DNA of 22,945 nt, from the NCBI GenBank assembly GCA_934546685.1, contig CAKTEB010000032.1, positions 1-22,945 of the forward strand. Direction: 5' to 3'. Each line of letters opens with the position of its first letter. Position 1 is the first letter of the stretch. The notes beneath the pieces were generated by a model, which did not search any database, was not told where the DNA came from, and saw only the letters and a program-made list of their open reading frames with translations. Positions 1 to 6,448 of this stretch are shown here, piece by piece. The DNA is from an uncultured Oscillospiraceae bacterium (GTDB lineage: Bacteria; Bacillota; Clostridia; Oscillospirales; Oscillospiraceae). Made by a program: the position numbers and the translations under genes.

Positions 1-2
1 CT

Positions 3-96
3 GGCTGGACTGTGAAGAAATCCGATGGTAACGCTGTGTCTGTAACCGAAAAGGATGGCAAGAAGACTTTTACTATGGCTGCCACGACGTCACCAT
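3..96 (+). pseudogene. Left-edge fragment of a repeat-type surface protein, upstream reading frame
   Basis: This frame enters the window already open and reads through a sequence typical of bacterial surface repeat domains, with a GW..K..DG segment followed by a KKTFTM core. It then stops at TGA 94-96. In such repeats TFTMPA is normally followed by xDVT. Here DVTM continues in the next frame, which belongs to the following entry. One missing base near positions 81-90 would join the two into TFTMAAxDVTMKLYV. I therefore read the pair as one gene, cut off by the window edge and broken by a frameshift that could be real or a sequencing error. Confidence 0.5.
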
Positions 97-424
97 GAAG
101 CTCTATGTCCGGGAGAACAACCCCGACAAGCTCACTGACGCGTCCGACACCTTCACCACCGAGCAGCATATCGCCTTCTCCATCCAGGCCAGCTATGACG
201 CCACCGACGAGGAGAAGAGTGCCAACGCCACCTATGTGATCCGGGATGCCAGCGGCAACCCCGTCCAGGTGTATAACGGCGCCCGGAACTGGAAGGGCGA
301 ATGGACCATCGCCCAGCACACCGGCGATCTGCCCAACCCCATCACTACGCCCGGCTCCTACAAGCTGGAGGTGTACTTCGACGGCGGCTTTATGGCCTCC
401 GCGGATTTCACCGTGACCGAGTGA
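95..424 (+). CDS. C-terminal part of a secreted or surface beta-sandwich protein (probably frameshifted)
   Basis: This 109-residue frame looks like one Ig-like or carbohydrate-binding-like beta domain. It alternates short polar and hydrophobic strands, has Trp in KGEWTIAQ, a G-S-Y-K-L-E-V strand, and ends in ADFTVTE. No Shine-Dalgarno precedes the ATG at 95, and the reading frame has a stop at 29-31, so this is not a credible independent start. It is best read as the tail of a larger protein whose upstream part is in frame 3 (ends at 96). The gene ends just before a strong bidirectional terminator and converges with the minus-strand DUF1540 gene. Function is unknown; an extracellular location is inferred from the repeat type. 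Confidence 0.5.
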   Translation: MKLYVRENNPDKLTDASDTFTTEQHIAFSIQASYDATDEEKSANATYVIRDASGNPVQVYNGARNWKGEWTIAQHTGDLPNPITTPGSYKLEVYFDGGFMASADFTVTE

Positions 425-435
425 TCAAGCGAAAT

Positions 436-469
436 AAAAACACCGGCTGTCATCGCAGCCGGTGTTTTT
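436..469. terminator. Bidirectional intrinsic terminator
   Basis: A perfect 14-bp inverted repeat (436-449 with 456-469) has a 6-nt loop. It is GC-rich in the middle and carries an A-run at one end and a T-run at the other, so it can end transcription from both sides. It sits between the convergent surface-protein fragment and the DUF1540 gene. Confidence 0.9.
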
Positions 470-471
470 CG

Positions 472-642
472 TTACTTCTTCTGGAAGCTCAGGCAGTCGG
501 TGCACTGATCCACGGTGGGGTTGGTCTCGTGGGTGCCCACATGGATCTGGCTGAGGGAACAGTAGTTCTCATCGGCGCAGTGGTTGGTGCACTGGTTGAC
601 GGTACAGGCAATGGCCTTGTTGACGTTGCAGCTACAGCTCAT
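472..642 (-). CDS. Small Cys-rich DUF1540 protein
   Basis: This 56-residue protein has eight cysteines (3, 5, 13, 18, 22, 28, 47, 50). The pattern CxVNxCxxHCxxxxxCxxxxIxVG is typical of DUF1540, a likely metal-binding or disulfide-rich module common in spore-forming Clostridia. Its biochemical role is not established. The second half keeps only CTDC, so there is one complete motif plus a partial one. The start at 642 is chosen because an AAGGAGGAG ribosome binding site lies just upstream; a longer frame to 702 would run through the preceding terminator. It is a single-gene unit between two terminators. Confidence 0.85.
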   Translation of the reverse strand: MSCSCNVNKAIACTVNQCTNHCADENYCSLSQIHVGTHETNPTVDQCTDCLSFQKK

Positions 643-672
643 AATGAACTCCTCCTTTTTGGTAGTAGGAGT

Positions 673-702
673 AGTATGGCCGCAGCGCAAAATAATATGC
701 AA
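673..702 (-). promoter_or_regulatory. Possible promoter of the DUF1540 gene
   Basis: TTGCAT (697-702) and CATACT (673-678) are separated by 18 bp on the minus strand. The -35 lies in the T-rich tail of the yebC terminator. The -10 matches the consensus at only four of six positions, so the call is moderate. A promoter is needed here because the upstream unit is terminated. Confidence 0.4.
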
Positions 703-729
703 AAGACCGGAACAAATGTTCCGGTCTTT
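702..729 (-). terminator. Terminator of yebC
   Basis: A 12-bp perfect stem (702-713 with 718-729) with a 4-nt loop lies 11 bp past the yebC stop. On the minus strand it is followed by TTTTGCATATTATTTT, an imperfect U-tract. Confidence 0.8.
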
Positions 730-740
730 GAGGTTAATTT

Positions 741-1472
741 TTAGGCTTCCTGCCAGTTATGGTACACGTTCTGAACGTCGTCGTCATCCTCCATGGCGTC
801 CAGCATCTTCTGCATGTTCTTGATGTCCTCTTCCTTCTCCAGCGTCTGATAGTTCTGAGGAACCATCTCGATCTGTGCGGAGGCAAAGGTGTACTTGTCC
901 TGGAGGGCAGCGGTGACGGCGTTGAAGTCGTCGGGATCGGTGTAGATCACATATACATCGTCGTCCTTCTGGAAGTCGGCAGCACCGGCATCCAGGGCGT
1001 CCATCATAACCTGATCCTCGTCCAGCTCCTCATCCTCGTCCTCAATGACGATGACGCCCTTCTTATCAAAGCTCCAGCTGACGCAGCCGGAGGCACCCAG
1101 ATTGCCGCCGAACTTATCGAAATAGTGGCGGACATTGGAGGCGGTACGGTTGCGGCTGTCGGTCATGGTGTCCACAATCACAGCAACGCCGCTGGGGCCG
1201 TAGCCTTCGTAGGTGATGGACTCGTAGTTGTCGGCATTGCCGGAGCCCACGGCCTTTTCGATGGTGCGCTTGATGTTGTCGTTGGGCATGTTGGCCGCTC
1301 TGGCCTTGACAATGACAGCCGCCAGCCGGGAGTTGTTGGCGGGGTCGCCGCTGCCGCCCTCTTTGACCGCAACGATCATCTCACGGGCGATCTTGGTAAA
1401 CGCGGCGGAACGCTTCGCGTCGGCTGCGCCCTTGGTTTTCTGAATGTTATGCCACTTGGAATGTCCAGACAT
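741..1472 (-). CDS. yebC: YebC/PmpR-family (TACO1-like) protein
   Basis: This 243-residue protein begins with the family signature MSGHSKWHNIQ. It carries the conserved SRLAAVIVKARAANMPNDNIKR stretch in domain I, GYGPSGVAV around residues 91-99, and SGCVSW near residue 130. Members were first described as DNA-binding regulators; recent work links YebC and its mitochondrial homologue TACO1 to translation of difficult stretches such as prolines. Which role applies here cannot be told from sequence. The acidic EDEDEELDEDQ segment (about 145-155) and the DDDD run near the C-terminus are normal for the family. ATG 1472 is chosen over a TTG three codons upstream because of the family N-terminus and an AAGGGA site nine bases away. 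Confidence 0.95.
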   Translation of the reverse strand: MSGHSKWHNIQKTKGAADAKRSAAFTKIAREMIVAVKEGGSGDPANNSRLAAVIVKARAANMPNDNIKRTIEKAVGSGNADNYESITYEGYGPSGVAVIVDTMTDSRNRTASNVRHYFDKFGGNLGASGCVSWSFDKKGVIVIEDEDEELDEDQVMMDALDAGAADFQKDDDVYVIYTDPDDFNAVTAALQDKYTFASAQIEMVPQNYQTLEKEEDIKNMQKMLDAMEDDDDVQNVYHNWQEA

Positions 1473-1516
1473 ATGTTTCAATCCCTTCGAGAATAATAGA
1501 TAAATAGAACCCTATT

Positions 1517-1545
1517 ATTTTATCATAATTTTCCCTGCTTCACAA
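1517..1545 (-). promoter_or_regulatory. Promoter of yebC
   Basis: TTGTGA (1540-1545) and TAAAAT (1517-1522) are spaced exactly 17 bp in the short AT-rich gap after the Nif3-like gene. Together with the terminator past yebC, this makes yebC a single-gene unit. Confidence 0.65.
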
Positions 1546-1571
1546 GGGTATTTTGGCAAAAAGACCTGGTA

Positions 1572-2342
1572 TCACACAAAAAACTGATCCGGCTGGGAGA
1601 TGCTCGATGCAATATGGACCTCTATCTCCGGAAATTTTGCCTGCAGCTTTCCCGCCACCTTCCGAACGATGGGGTTCTCCGTGGGATAATGGCCCGCGTC
1701 GATGAGGTTGATGCCCTGGCCCTTTGCGTCGATGAATACGCTGTATTTGCAGTCGCCGGTGATAAATGTGTCGCAGCCGGCCTTCACAGCTTCCGCCAGA
1801 TATTCCCCGCAGGAGCCGCAGCCGGTGGCGACCCGATGTACCCTTCGGCCGCCGTCACAGTAACGGAGGCCGTTAGCCTGGAGCTTTTGCTTCACCAACG
1901 GCAAGAAATCCGCCAGCTCCATAGGCTCCTCCAGCTCTGAGATATGCCCGATGGCGCCCTCCGCCAGATGGTCAAGTGGCTTTAAGCCCAGAGTTTCCGC
2001 CAGGGTATCGTCCACGCCGTCCTCGGCCTCGTCCAAATTCGTATGCATGCAGATAGCGGCGATCCTGTGCTCTGCCAGGGTCAGCACCTTGCGTTGCTGG
2101 AACACCGTATCATTGACGTGCTTATAGGTGTCCCAGATCAGCGGATGGTGAGAAACGATCAGCTCCGCTCCCAGGTCGACGGCCTCCTGGATCACCGGCA
2201 GAGTGATGTCCAGGGCCGTTAGGATCTTGGTAACTGTTGCCTCGGTGCGGCCCACCAGGAGCCCCACATTGTCCCAGGACTCCTTCCCCTCCTCCGGTGC
2301 TACCTCCCAGAGATAGTCCAAGATCTCATGTACCGTTTTCAT
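1572..2342 (-). CDS. Nif3-like dinuclear metal-centre protein (NIF3/YqfO/YbgI family)
   Basis: This 256-residue protein has the Nif3 metal-site motifs. These are SHHPLIW (H65, H66), MHTNLDxxxDGVD (H100, D104) and GHYPTE near residue 218. The family forms hexameric rings with two bound metals per subunit. Its physiological reaction is unsettled; GTP cyclohydrolase-like activity has been reported for some members. It is the compact form, close to E. coli YbgI in length, and lacks the PII-like insert of the roughly 370-residue B. subtilis YqfO. The start at 2342 has a GGAGG six bases upstream and overlaps the end of trmK by 17 bp. The trmK-nif3 pairing is conserved across Firmicutes, which supports both calls. 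Confidence 0.93.
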   Translation of the reverse strand: MKTVHEILDYLWEVAPEEGKESWDNVGLLVGRTEATVTKILTALDITLPVIQEAVDLGAELIVSHHPLIWDTYKHVNDTVFQQRKVLTLAEHRIAAICMHTNLDEAEDGVDDTLAETLGLKPLDHLAEGAIGHISELEEPMELADFLPLVKQKLQANGLRYCDGGRRVHRVATGCGSCGEYLAEAVKAGCDTFITGDCKYSVFIDAKGQGINLIDAGHYPTENPIVRKVAGKLQAKFPEIEVHIASSISQPDQFFV

Positions 2343-3024
2343 AGGCTGCCTCCAATTCTTCAAGCTCCTTCAGAGCCCTCTCAAAATATTTAAGCCGCTG
2401 GAAATCGGGGTTCTTTCCCTGGGCAATGCCCGCTACGGTCTTTTGAAGGCCATTCCTTACTCGGTCCATATAGGCCCGGTAAAGGGGGCTGCTCCGATCC
2501 ACCTGGCCCTGGGGCAGATAGCTTTCTCCCAAAGTGATGGGCGTTCCGCCGCCGCAGCGAACCTCCATGATGGTATAGACAAATCCGCCATCCCGGGCCA
2601 TGACCTCCCGTAGGATCTGAAAGCCATGATCGTATAAATATCTCCGCAGCTCCGGCACATCCGCCTGGGGCTGTAGGACCCACTGGATGCCGGGATTCCA
2701 ATGGGCTTTGGCTCCGTCTAATATGCTCCGGATGGTATCGCCGCCCATTCCGGCACAGATCACCGTATCCACGCCCTCCATAGGCACGTTTTGGAGCCCG
2801 TCAGACAGGCAAAAGTCCATATTCTGAGATATCCCGGCCTCGGCGGCATTGCGCTTGGCAGCGGATAGGGGGCCTTCTCTCAGGTCACTGGCGATCACAT
2901 GGGCGCAGATGTCCTCGGCGAGCAGGTAGATGGCCAGGTGTCCATGATCCGCGCCCACGTCCACCGCGCGGCTCTCCGGCCGCACCAGCTGGGCGCAGGT
3001 CAAAAGACGATTGGATAACTTCAT
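2326..3024 (-). CDS. trmK: tRNA (adenine(22)-N1)-methyltransferase TrmK
   Basis: This 232-residue class I SAM-dependent methyltransferase carries DVGADHGHL (residues 22-30) as the SAM-binding motif I. The TrmK signature AGMGGDTI follows at about 90-97, and LQPQ occurs near 137. TrmK methylates N1 of A22 in the D-loop region of tRNA, mainly tRNA-Ser and tRNA-Leu. The C-terminal helix-rich region (about 165-230) matches the coiled-coil domain of the family. A GGAGG lies four bases from ATG 3024. The site directly abuts the T-run of the upstream hairpin, so there is no room for a separate promoter between hairpin and gene. Confidence 0.93.
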   Translation of the reverse strand: MKLSNRLLTCAQLVRPESRAVDVGADHGHLAIYLLAEDICAHVIASDLREGPLSAAKRNAAEAGISQNMDFCLSDGLQNVPMEGVDTVICAGMGGDTIRSILDGAKAHWNPGIQWVLQPQADVPELRRYLYDHGFQILREVMARDGGFVYTIMEVRCGGGTPITLGESYLPQGQVDRSSPLYRAYMDRVRNGLQKTVAGIAQGKNPDFQRLKYFERALKELEELEAAYENGT

Positions 3025-3039
3025 AGTACCTCCAAAGAA

Positions 3040-3072
3040 AAAGCCCGGCTGGAATCCTTCCGCCGGGCCTTT
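3040..3072 (-). terminator. Terminator or attenuator between the DUF1858 gene and trmK
   Basis: On the minus strand GCCCGGC (3062-3068) pairs with GCCGGGC (3043-3049) across a 12-nt loop and is followed by TTTTTCTTT. That tail runs straight into the trmK Shine-Dalgarno. It looks like an intrinsic terminator for the DUF1858 gene, but trmK then depends on readthrough or on an internal promoter. Confidence 0.7.
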
Positions 3073-3077
3073 GTTCC

Positions 3078-3287
3078 TTATTCAGCAGCGTCGCCCAGGA
3101 ACGCATTCAGCGCATCCAGGAACTCGTCTGCATCCACGCCGTGTACCATGCAGGCCTCCTCCACGGTCTCGCCCCGGGAAGAGGGGCAGCCCAGGCAGTG
3201 CATGCCGATGGACAGAAACATGGGAGCGGCCTCGGGAGCGATGTCCAGAACATTGCCGATGATCGTATCTTTTGTAATCTTAGCCAT
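3078..3287 (-). CDS. DUF1858 protein (hybrid-cluster-protein-associated redox disulfide domain)
   Basis: This 69-residue protein consists of a single DUF1858 domain. It has the opening TKDTIIGNVLDIAPEAAPMFLSIGM and the redox-type CxxC at C31-C34 in HCLGCPSSRGE, with a third cysteine at C46. Family members occur alone or fused to hybrid-cluster and other redox proteins and are thought to act in thiol or metal redox chemistry; the partner is unknown. ATG 3287 has a GGAGGTCTATC leader. It has its own strong promoter after the tsf terminator, so it is not part of the rpsB-tsf operon. Confidence 0.9.
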   Translation of the reverse strand: MAKITKDTIIGNVLDIAPEAAPMFLSIGMHCLGCPSSRGETVEEACMVHGVDADEFLDALNAFLGDAAE

Positions 3288-3320
3288 GATAGACCTCCAG
3301 AATTTTTGTAGTTTGAGTGT

Positions 3321-3349
3321 ATTATATCCGATTTTCTCCGGCAATGCAA
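3321..3349 (-). promoter_or_regulatory. Promoter of the DUF1858 gene
   Basis: TTGCAT (3344-3349) and a perfect TATAAT (3321-3326) are spaced 17 bp, about 30 bp upstream of the start codon and just after the tsf terminator. Confidence 0.85.
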
Positions 3350-3373
3350 CCACAAAAACCGGAAAGAGAGGAA

Positions 3374-3402
3374 AAGGAACCGCTGGATCTCAGCGGTTCC
3401 TT
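3374..3402 (-). terminator. Terminator of rpsB-tsf
   Basis: A 12-bp perfect stem (3374-3385 with 3391-3402) and 5-nt loop lie 13 bp past the tsf stop codon. On the minus strand it is followed by TTTTCCTCTCTTT. Confidence 0.85.
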
Positions 3403-3415
3403 GGAAAATCAGAAA

Positions 3416-4336
3416 TTAGCCCTTCAGAGCAGCAGCAACCTCGGCCGCCAGGTTGGACTCTTCCTTCTCGATGCCCTCGCCTCTTACGAAGTGCACAGCG
3501 TCCACGAACTTCACGGAGCCGCCCAGCTTCTTTGCGGCATCAGCGATATAGCCAGCCACATCGCCCTTAAACAGGTCAGAGCGCACGAACTCCTGCTGCA
3601 TCAGGCAGTTATCCTTGTAGAAGGCGTTGATCTTGCCAGCGGCGATCTTCTCCTTCACCTGAGCGGGCTTGCTGGCGGTCTTGGGATCGTTGTTCATGAG
3701 CTCGATCTGAACGGTCAGCTCATGGTCGATGACCTCCTGGGGCACCATGGACTTGTCCCAATAGCTGGGGTTCATAGCGGCGATCTGCATGCAGATATTC
3801 TTGCCCATCTCGGTCACGTCGATGTCGCCCTCGACAGCCAGGTTTACCAGGACGCCGTGGGAGCCGCCAGCATGCACATAGCAAACGCTGGTGTTCTCGG
3901 GGAACCGAGCGAAACGGCGGATCTGCAGGTTCTCACCGATGGACATCACGCGGTCCTGCATGACCTCGGTGACGGTCAGGTCGGTGCCGGGATACTTGCA
4001 GGCCTTCAGAGCCTCCACGTCAGCGGGATCGTTAACGGCAACAGCCTCAGCCAGAGCCTTCACGGTGTTCTTGAACACGTCGGTGCCGGCTGCGAAGTCA
4101 GTCTCGCAGTTCACCTCGATGACAACGCCTACGCCATTAAAGACATCGGCATAAGCCATGCCCTCAGCGGCAACGCGGTCAGCCTTCTTGGCGGCCTTAG
4201 CCAGGCCCTTCTCACGAAGGTAATCGATTGCTGCGTCCATATCGCCGTCGCAGGCAGTCAGGGCCTTCTTGCAGTCCATCATGCCGACGTTGGTCATCTC
4301 ACGGAGCTTTTTAACATCACTTGCGGAAATAGCCAT
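3416..4336 (-). CDS. tsf: Elongation factor Ts
   Basis: EF-Ts is the nucleotide exchange factor that regenerates EF-Tu-GTP during translation. The 306-residue product has the N-terminal UBA-like module (residues 1-50) with TNVGMMDCKKAL at 15-26. The EF-Tu contact region follows, with VIEVNCETDF around 72-81, and then two alpha/beta core repeats. Length is normal for the family. Its start has AGGAGG seven bases upstream. It lies 35 bp after rpsB in the usual rpsB-tsf order and is followed by a clear terminator. Confidence 0.97.
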   Translation of the reverse strand: MAISASDVKKLREMTNVGMMDCKKALTACDGDMDAAIDYLREKGLAKAAKKADRVAAEGMAYADVFNGVGVVIEVNCETDFAAGTDVFKNTVKALAEAVAVNDPADVEALKACKYPGTDLTVTEVMQDRVMSIGENLQIRRFARFPENTSVCYVHAGGSHGVLVNLAVEGDIDVTEMGKNICMQIAAMNPSYWDKSMVPQEVIDHELTVQIELMNNDPKTASKPAQVKEKIAAGKINAFYKDNCLMQQEFVRSDLFKGDVAGYIADAAKKLGGSVKFVDAVHFVRGEGIEKEESNLAAEVAAALKG

Positions 4337-4371
4337 GATTGTAACCTCCTCTATTTGTAAAACGCGAAAAA

Positions 4372-5112
4372 TTACTCAGCAGCGGGAGCCTCAGCGGCGG
4401 CCTCGGGGGCAGCGGCCTCAGCGGTGTCCTCACCCTGCTTGCCCTCCTGCACGGCGTTTGCCATGGTAGCGGAGATCAGCTTGATGGCACGGATCGCGTC
4501 ATCGTTGCCGGGGATCACATAATCGATCTCGTCGGGATCGCAGTTGGTATCGACAATGGCTACGATGGGAATATGCAGCTTGCGGGCCTCGGCAATGGCG
4601 TTGCGCTCCTTGCGGGGGTCAACGATAAACAGAGCGCCGGGGAGCTTCTTCATGTTCTTCACGCCGCCCAGGTACTTCTCCAGCTTCTCGATCTCCAGGT
4701 TCAGCTTTGCGACTTCCTTCTTGGGGAGCATAGCAAAGGTGCCGTCCTCCTGCATCTTGTGCAGCTGGTTCAGGCGCTCCACACGGGTACGCATGGTCTT
4801 GAAGTTGGTGAGCATACCGCCCAGCCAGCGAGCGTTTACATAGTACATGCCAACGCGCTCAGCCTCTTCCTTAATTGCCTCCTGGGCCTGCTTCTTGGTG
4901 CCCACGAAGAGAAGCGTCTCGCCGGAAGCTGCCAGGTCGCGTACAAAGTTGTAGGCCTCCTCCAGCTTCTTCACGGTCTTCTGGAGATCAATGATATAAA
5001 TACCATTTCTCTCGGTGTAGATGTAGGAAGCCATCTTGGGGTTCCATCTTCTGGTCTGATGACCGAAGTGAACGCCGGCCTCCAGCAGCTGCTTCATAGA
5101 TACGACTGCCAT
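4372..5112 (-). CDS. rpsB: 30S ribosomal protein S2
   Basis: S2 is a 246-residue protein of the small subunit that binds late at the head-body junction near S1. The hallmark MKQLLEAGVHFGHQTRRWNPKM is at the N-terminus, with TLLFVGTKKQAQ and the VDPRKE.NAI.EA..L.IP.VAIVDTN.DP stretch in the C-terminal half. The last 20 residues form an Ala/Glu/Pro-rich tail, common and dispensable in S2. The start at 5112 has an AAAGGAGG site. A longer frame would run back through the promoter and leader and is rejected. It is co-transcribed with tsf. Confidence 0.97.
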   Translation of the reverse strand: MAVVSMKQLLEAGVHFGHQTRRWNPKMASYIYTERNGIYIIDLQKTVKKLEEAYNFVRDLAASGETLLFVGTKKQAQEAIKEEAERVGMYYVNARWLGGMLTNFKTMRTRVERLNQLHKMQEDGTFAMLPKKEVAKLNLEIEKLEKYLGGVKNMKKLPGALFIVDPRKERNAIAEARKLHIPIVAIVDTNCDPDEIDYVIPGNDDAIRAIKLISATMANAVQEGKQGEDTAEAAAPEAAAEAPAAE

Positions 5113-5157
5113 AATTGTGTTTCCTCCTTTAAGTTGTCCCGCCACCCCAATCATCTC

Positions 5158-5186
5158 CCTGCCAGACCTTTCGGCACCATGGCAGG
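5158..5186 (-). promoter_or_regulatory. Hairpin in the rpsB 5' leader
   Basis: In the roughly 110-nt leader, CCTGCCA pairs with TGGCAGG (7 bp), and an inner GCC-GAAA-GGT helix is capped by a GNRA tetraloop. It is about 45 nt upstream of the start codon and is not followed by a U-tract, so it is not a terminator. Autoregulatory S2 leaders are known in other bacteria; a similar role here is inference. Confidence 0.5.
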
Positions 5187-5230
5187 AATCCTTGGGTGTG
5201 TGTGGTACTCCGTCTATGCAGAGCCTTATG

Positions 5231-5259
5231 ATTATACTATATCTTGTGGGTGAATGCAA
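5231..5259 (-). promoter_or_regulatory. Promoter of rpsB-tsf
   Basis: TTGCAT (5254-5259) and a perfect TATAAT (5231-5236) are spaced 17 bp. The predicted start gives a 5' leader of about 110 nt before rpsB. Confidence 0.9.
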
Positions 5260-5277
5260 GTAAAACCTACTGTTTTT

Positions 5278-5556
5278 CTAAAAGAATTTTTTCTTTCGGC
5301 AGGGCCGCTTCACCTTTTCGATCTCGATCTCCACCAAAATAATATCGCTGCCCATACGGCGGATGCATCCCCATGGGATCACATAGTCCTCCTCCCGGCC
5401 AAAAAGTCCGAAGAACCGTGCCCGTCCCGGGACGATCAGCGCCACCACATTTCCTCCCGTACAGTCCAGCTCCAGGTCCGACACAAAGCCCACCCGGCAG
5501 CCGTCGCAGATGTTGATGACCTCCCTGCATTTGAGCTCCGACATTCTGATTACCAC
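5278..5556 (-). CDS. YlmC/YmxH-family sporulation protein (PRC-barrel)
   Basis: This 92-residue protein has the family pattern SELKCREVINICDG, GFVSDLELD and GG.V.ALIVPG, then DYVIPW..I..MG.DIILVE. This is a single PRC-barrel fold. Relatives in B. subtilis (YlmC, YmxH) are small sporulation-associated proteins of unclear function, and ylmC lies close downstream of sigG there too. GTG 5556 is preferred because GGGGAG lies five bases upstream and homologues begin a few residues before SEL. An ATG at 5544 would lack a well-spaced site. It starts 17 bp after sigG. No convincing terminator follows before the rpsB promoter. Confidence 0.85.
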   Translation of the reverse strand: MVIRMSELKCREVINICDGCRVGFVSDLELDCTGGNVVALIVPGRARFFGLFGREEDYVIPWGCIRRMGSDIILVEIEIEKVKRPCRKKKFF

Positions 5557-5573
5557 GCCGTCTCCCCTTTCTG

Positions 5574-6356
5574 CTACTGCTGCACCGCGATGGCCTTGCG
5601 GATCTGAGAGATGGCCCCCTTCTCCAGCCGGGACACCTGAGCCTGGGAGATCCCCACCTCTCCAGCCACCTCCATTTGCGTTCTTCCGTCGTAAAATCGC
5701 AGGGCCAGGATCCGCTTCTCCCGATCCGTGAGATTTTTCATGGCCTCCCGCAGGGCGATATGCTCGATCCATTTTTCATCGGTGTTCTTGGTGTCCTTCA
5801 CCTGATCCATCACCGTCAGCGGGTCTCCCCCATCGGAATAGACGGGGTCGTAGAGGCTCACCGGCGAGGCGATGGCATCCATGGCGAAGTTCACCTCCTC
5901 TACCGGCAGGGAGAGATACGCCGCGATCTCCTCCATGGACGGATCTCTCTGGCGCTCCCGAACCAATGCCTCCCGGGCCTGGAGCACCCGATAGGCTGTA
6001 TCCCGGAGGCTCCGGCTCACCCGAATGGCCGAGTTGTCCCGGAGGAACCGCCGGATCTCCCCGCTGATCATGGGCACTCCGTAGGTCGAAAACTTCACCT
6101 GGAGATCCATGTCAAAATTCTGGATGGCCTTCAGGAGTCCGATACACCCCACCTGAAACAGGTCATCGGGATTCTCGCCGCCGCCGTTAAAGCGCTGGAT
6201 CACACTGAGTACCAACCGGAGATTCCCCTCCACCAGGGCGTTCCGCGCCTCCATGTCCCCGGCCCTGTACCGGCGCATGAGCTCCATCATTTCCTCATTT
6301 TTCAGTACCTTTAGTTTTGACGTGTTGACACCGCTGATTTCAACCTTCCCAAGCAT
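5574..6356 (-). CDS. sigG: RNA polymerase sporulation sigma factor SigG
   Basis: Sigma-G directs late gene expression in the forespore. The 260-residue product opens with the subtype signature VEISGVNTSKLKVLKNEEM at residues 4-22. It then has region 2 (NLRLVLSVIQRF, DDLFQVGCIGLLKAI, KFSTYGVPMISGEIRRFLRDN), region 3 (IRVSRSLRD) and region 4 with the helix-turn-helix TQMEVAGEVGISQAQVSRLEK. It resembles B. subtilis SigG across its length. ATG 6356 has GGGAGG seven bases away, but that site lies inside a hairpin arm (see the 6365-6404 entry). No sigE gene precedes it; a lipoprotein gene does. Confidence 0.95.
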   Translation of the reverse strand: MLGKVEISGVNTSKLKVLKNEEMMELMRRYRAGDMEARNALVEGNLRLVLSVIQRFNGGGENPDDLFQVGCIGLLKAIQNFDMDLQVKFSTYGVPMISGEIRRFLRDNSAIRVSRSLRDTAYRVLQAREALVRERQRDPSMEEIAAYLSLPVEEVNFAMDAIASPVSLYDPVYSDGGDPLTVMDQVKDTKNTDEKWIEHIALREAMKNLTDREKRILALRFYDGRTQMEVAGEVGISQAQVSRLEKGAISQIRKAIAVQQ

Positions 6357-6364
6357 ATGAAAAA

Positions 6365-6404
6365 CCTCCCGGAAAAATTCCTTGCTAGAATTTTTCCCAG
6401 GAGG
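6365..6404 (-). promoter_or_regulatory. Hairpin that buries the sigG ribosome binding site
   Basis: In the minus-strand RNA, CCUCC (6400-6404) and GGAAAAAUUC (6388-6397) pair with GAAUUUUUCC (6371-6380) and GGAGG (6365-6369). That is 15 bp with a small internal loop and a 7-nt apex. The 3' arm contains the whole sigG Shine-Dalgarno, so translation should be blocked when it forms. It is followed by UUUUUC and could also terminate readthrough from the lipoprotein gene. A translation-lowering leader hairpin has been reported for sigG of B. subtilis. Confidence 0.75.
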
Positions 6405-6417
6405 CGTTTTTTCATTC
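6389..6417 (-). promoter_or_regulatory. Possible sigma-F-type promoter of sigG
   Basis: GGGAAAAATT (6389-6398) matches the sigma-F -10 pattern GGnrAnAnTw at every position. GAATG (6413-6417) lies 14 bp upstream; the usual spacing is 15 and the last base of a sigma-F -35 is normally A. Sigma-F transcribes sigG in Bacillus. Transcripts from here would start in the hairpin loop and lack the blocking arm. Confidence 0.4.
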
Positions 6418-6448
6418 TGACGAAAAAGGGGACTTCCAGAGAGTTTCT

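Noticed and set aside
3317..4360. Long plus-strand open frame of 347 codons opposite tsf
   Set aside because: It is the antisense shadow of tsf, which has clear motifs, a binding site and a terminator. Similar long antisense frames opposite yebC, dxs, recN, nadK and the DUF4127 gene arise from the high GC content.
5113..5259. N-terminal extension of rpsB to 5259
   Set aside because: It would cover the promoter and leader hairpin; S2 proteins start at MAVVSMKQLLEAG.
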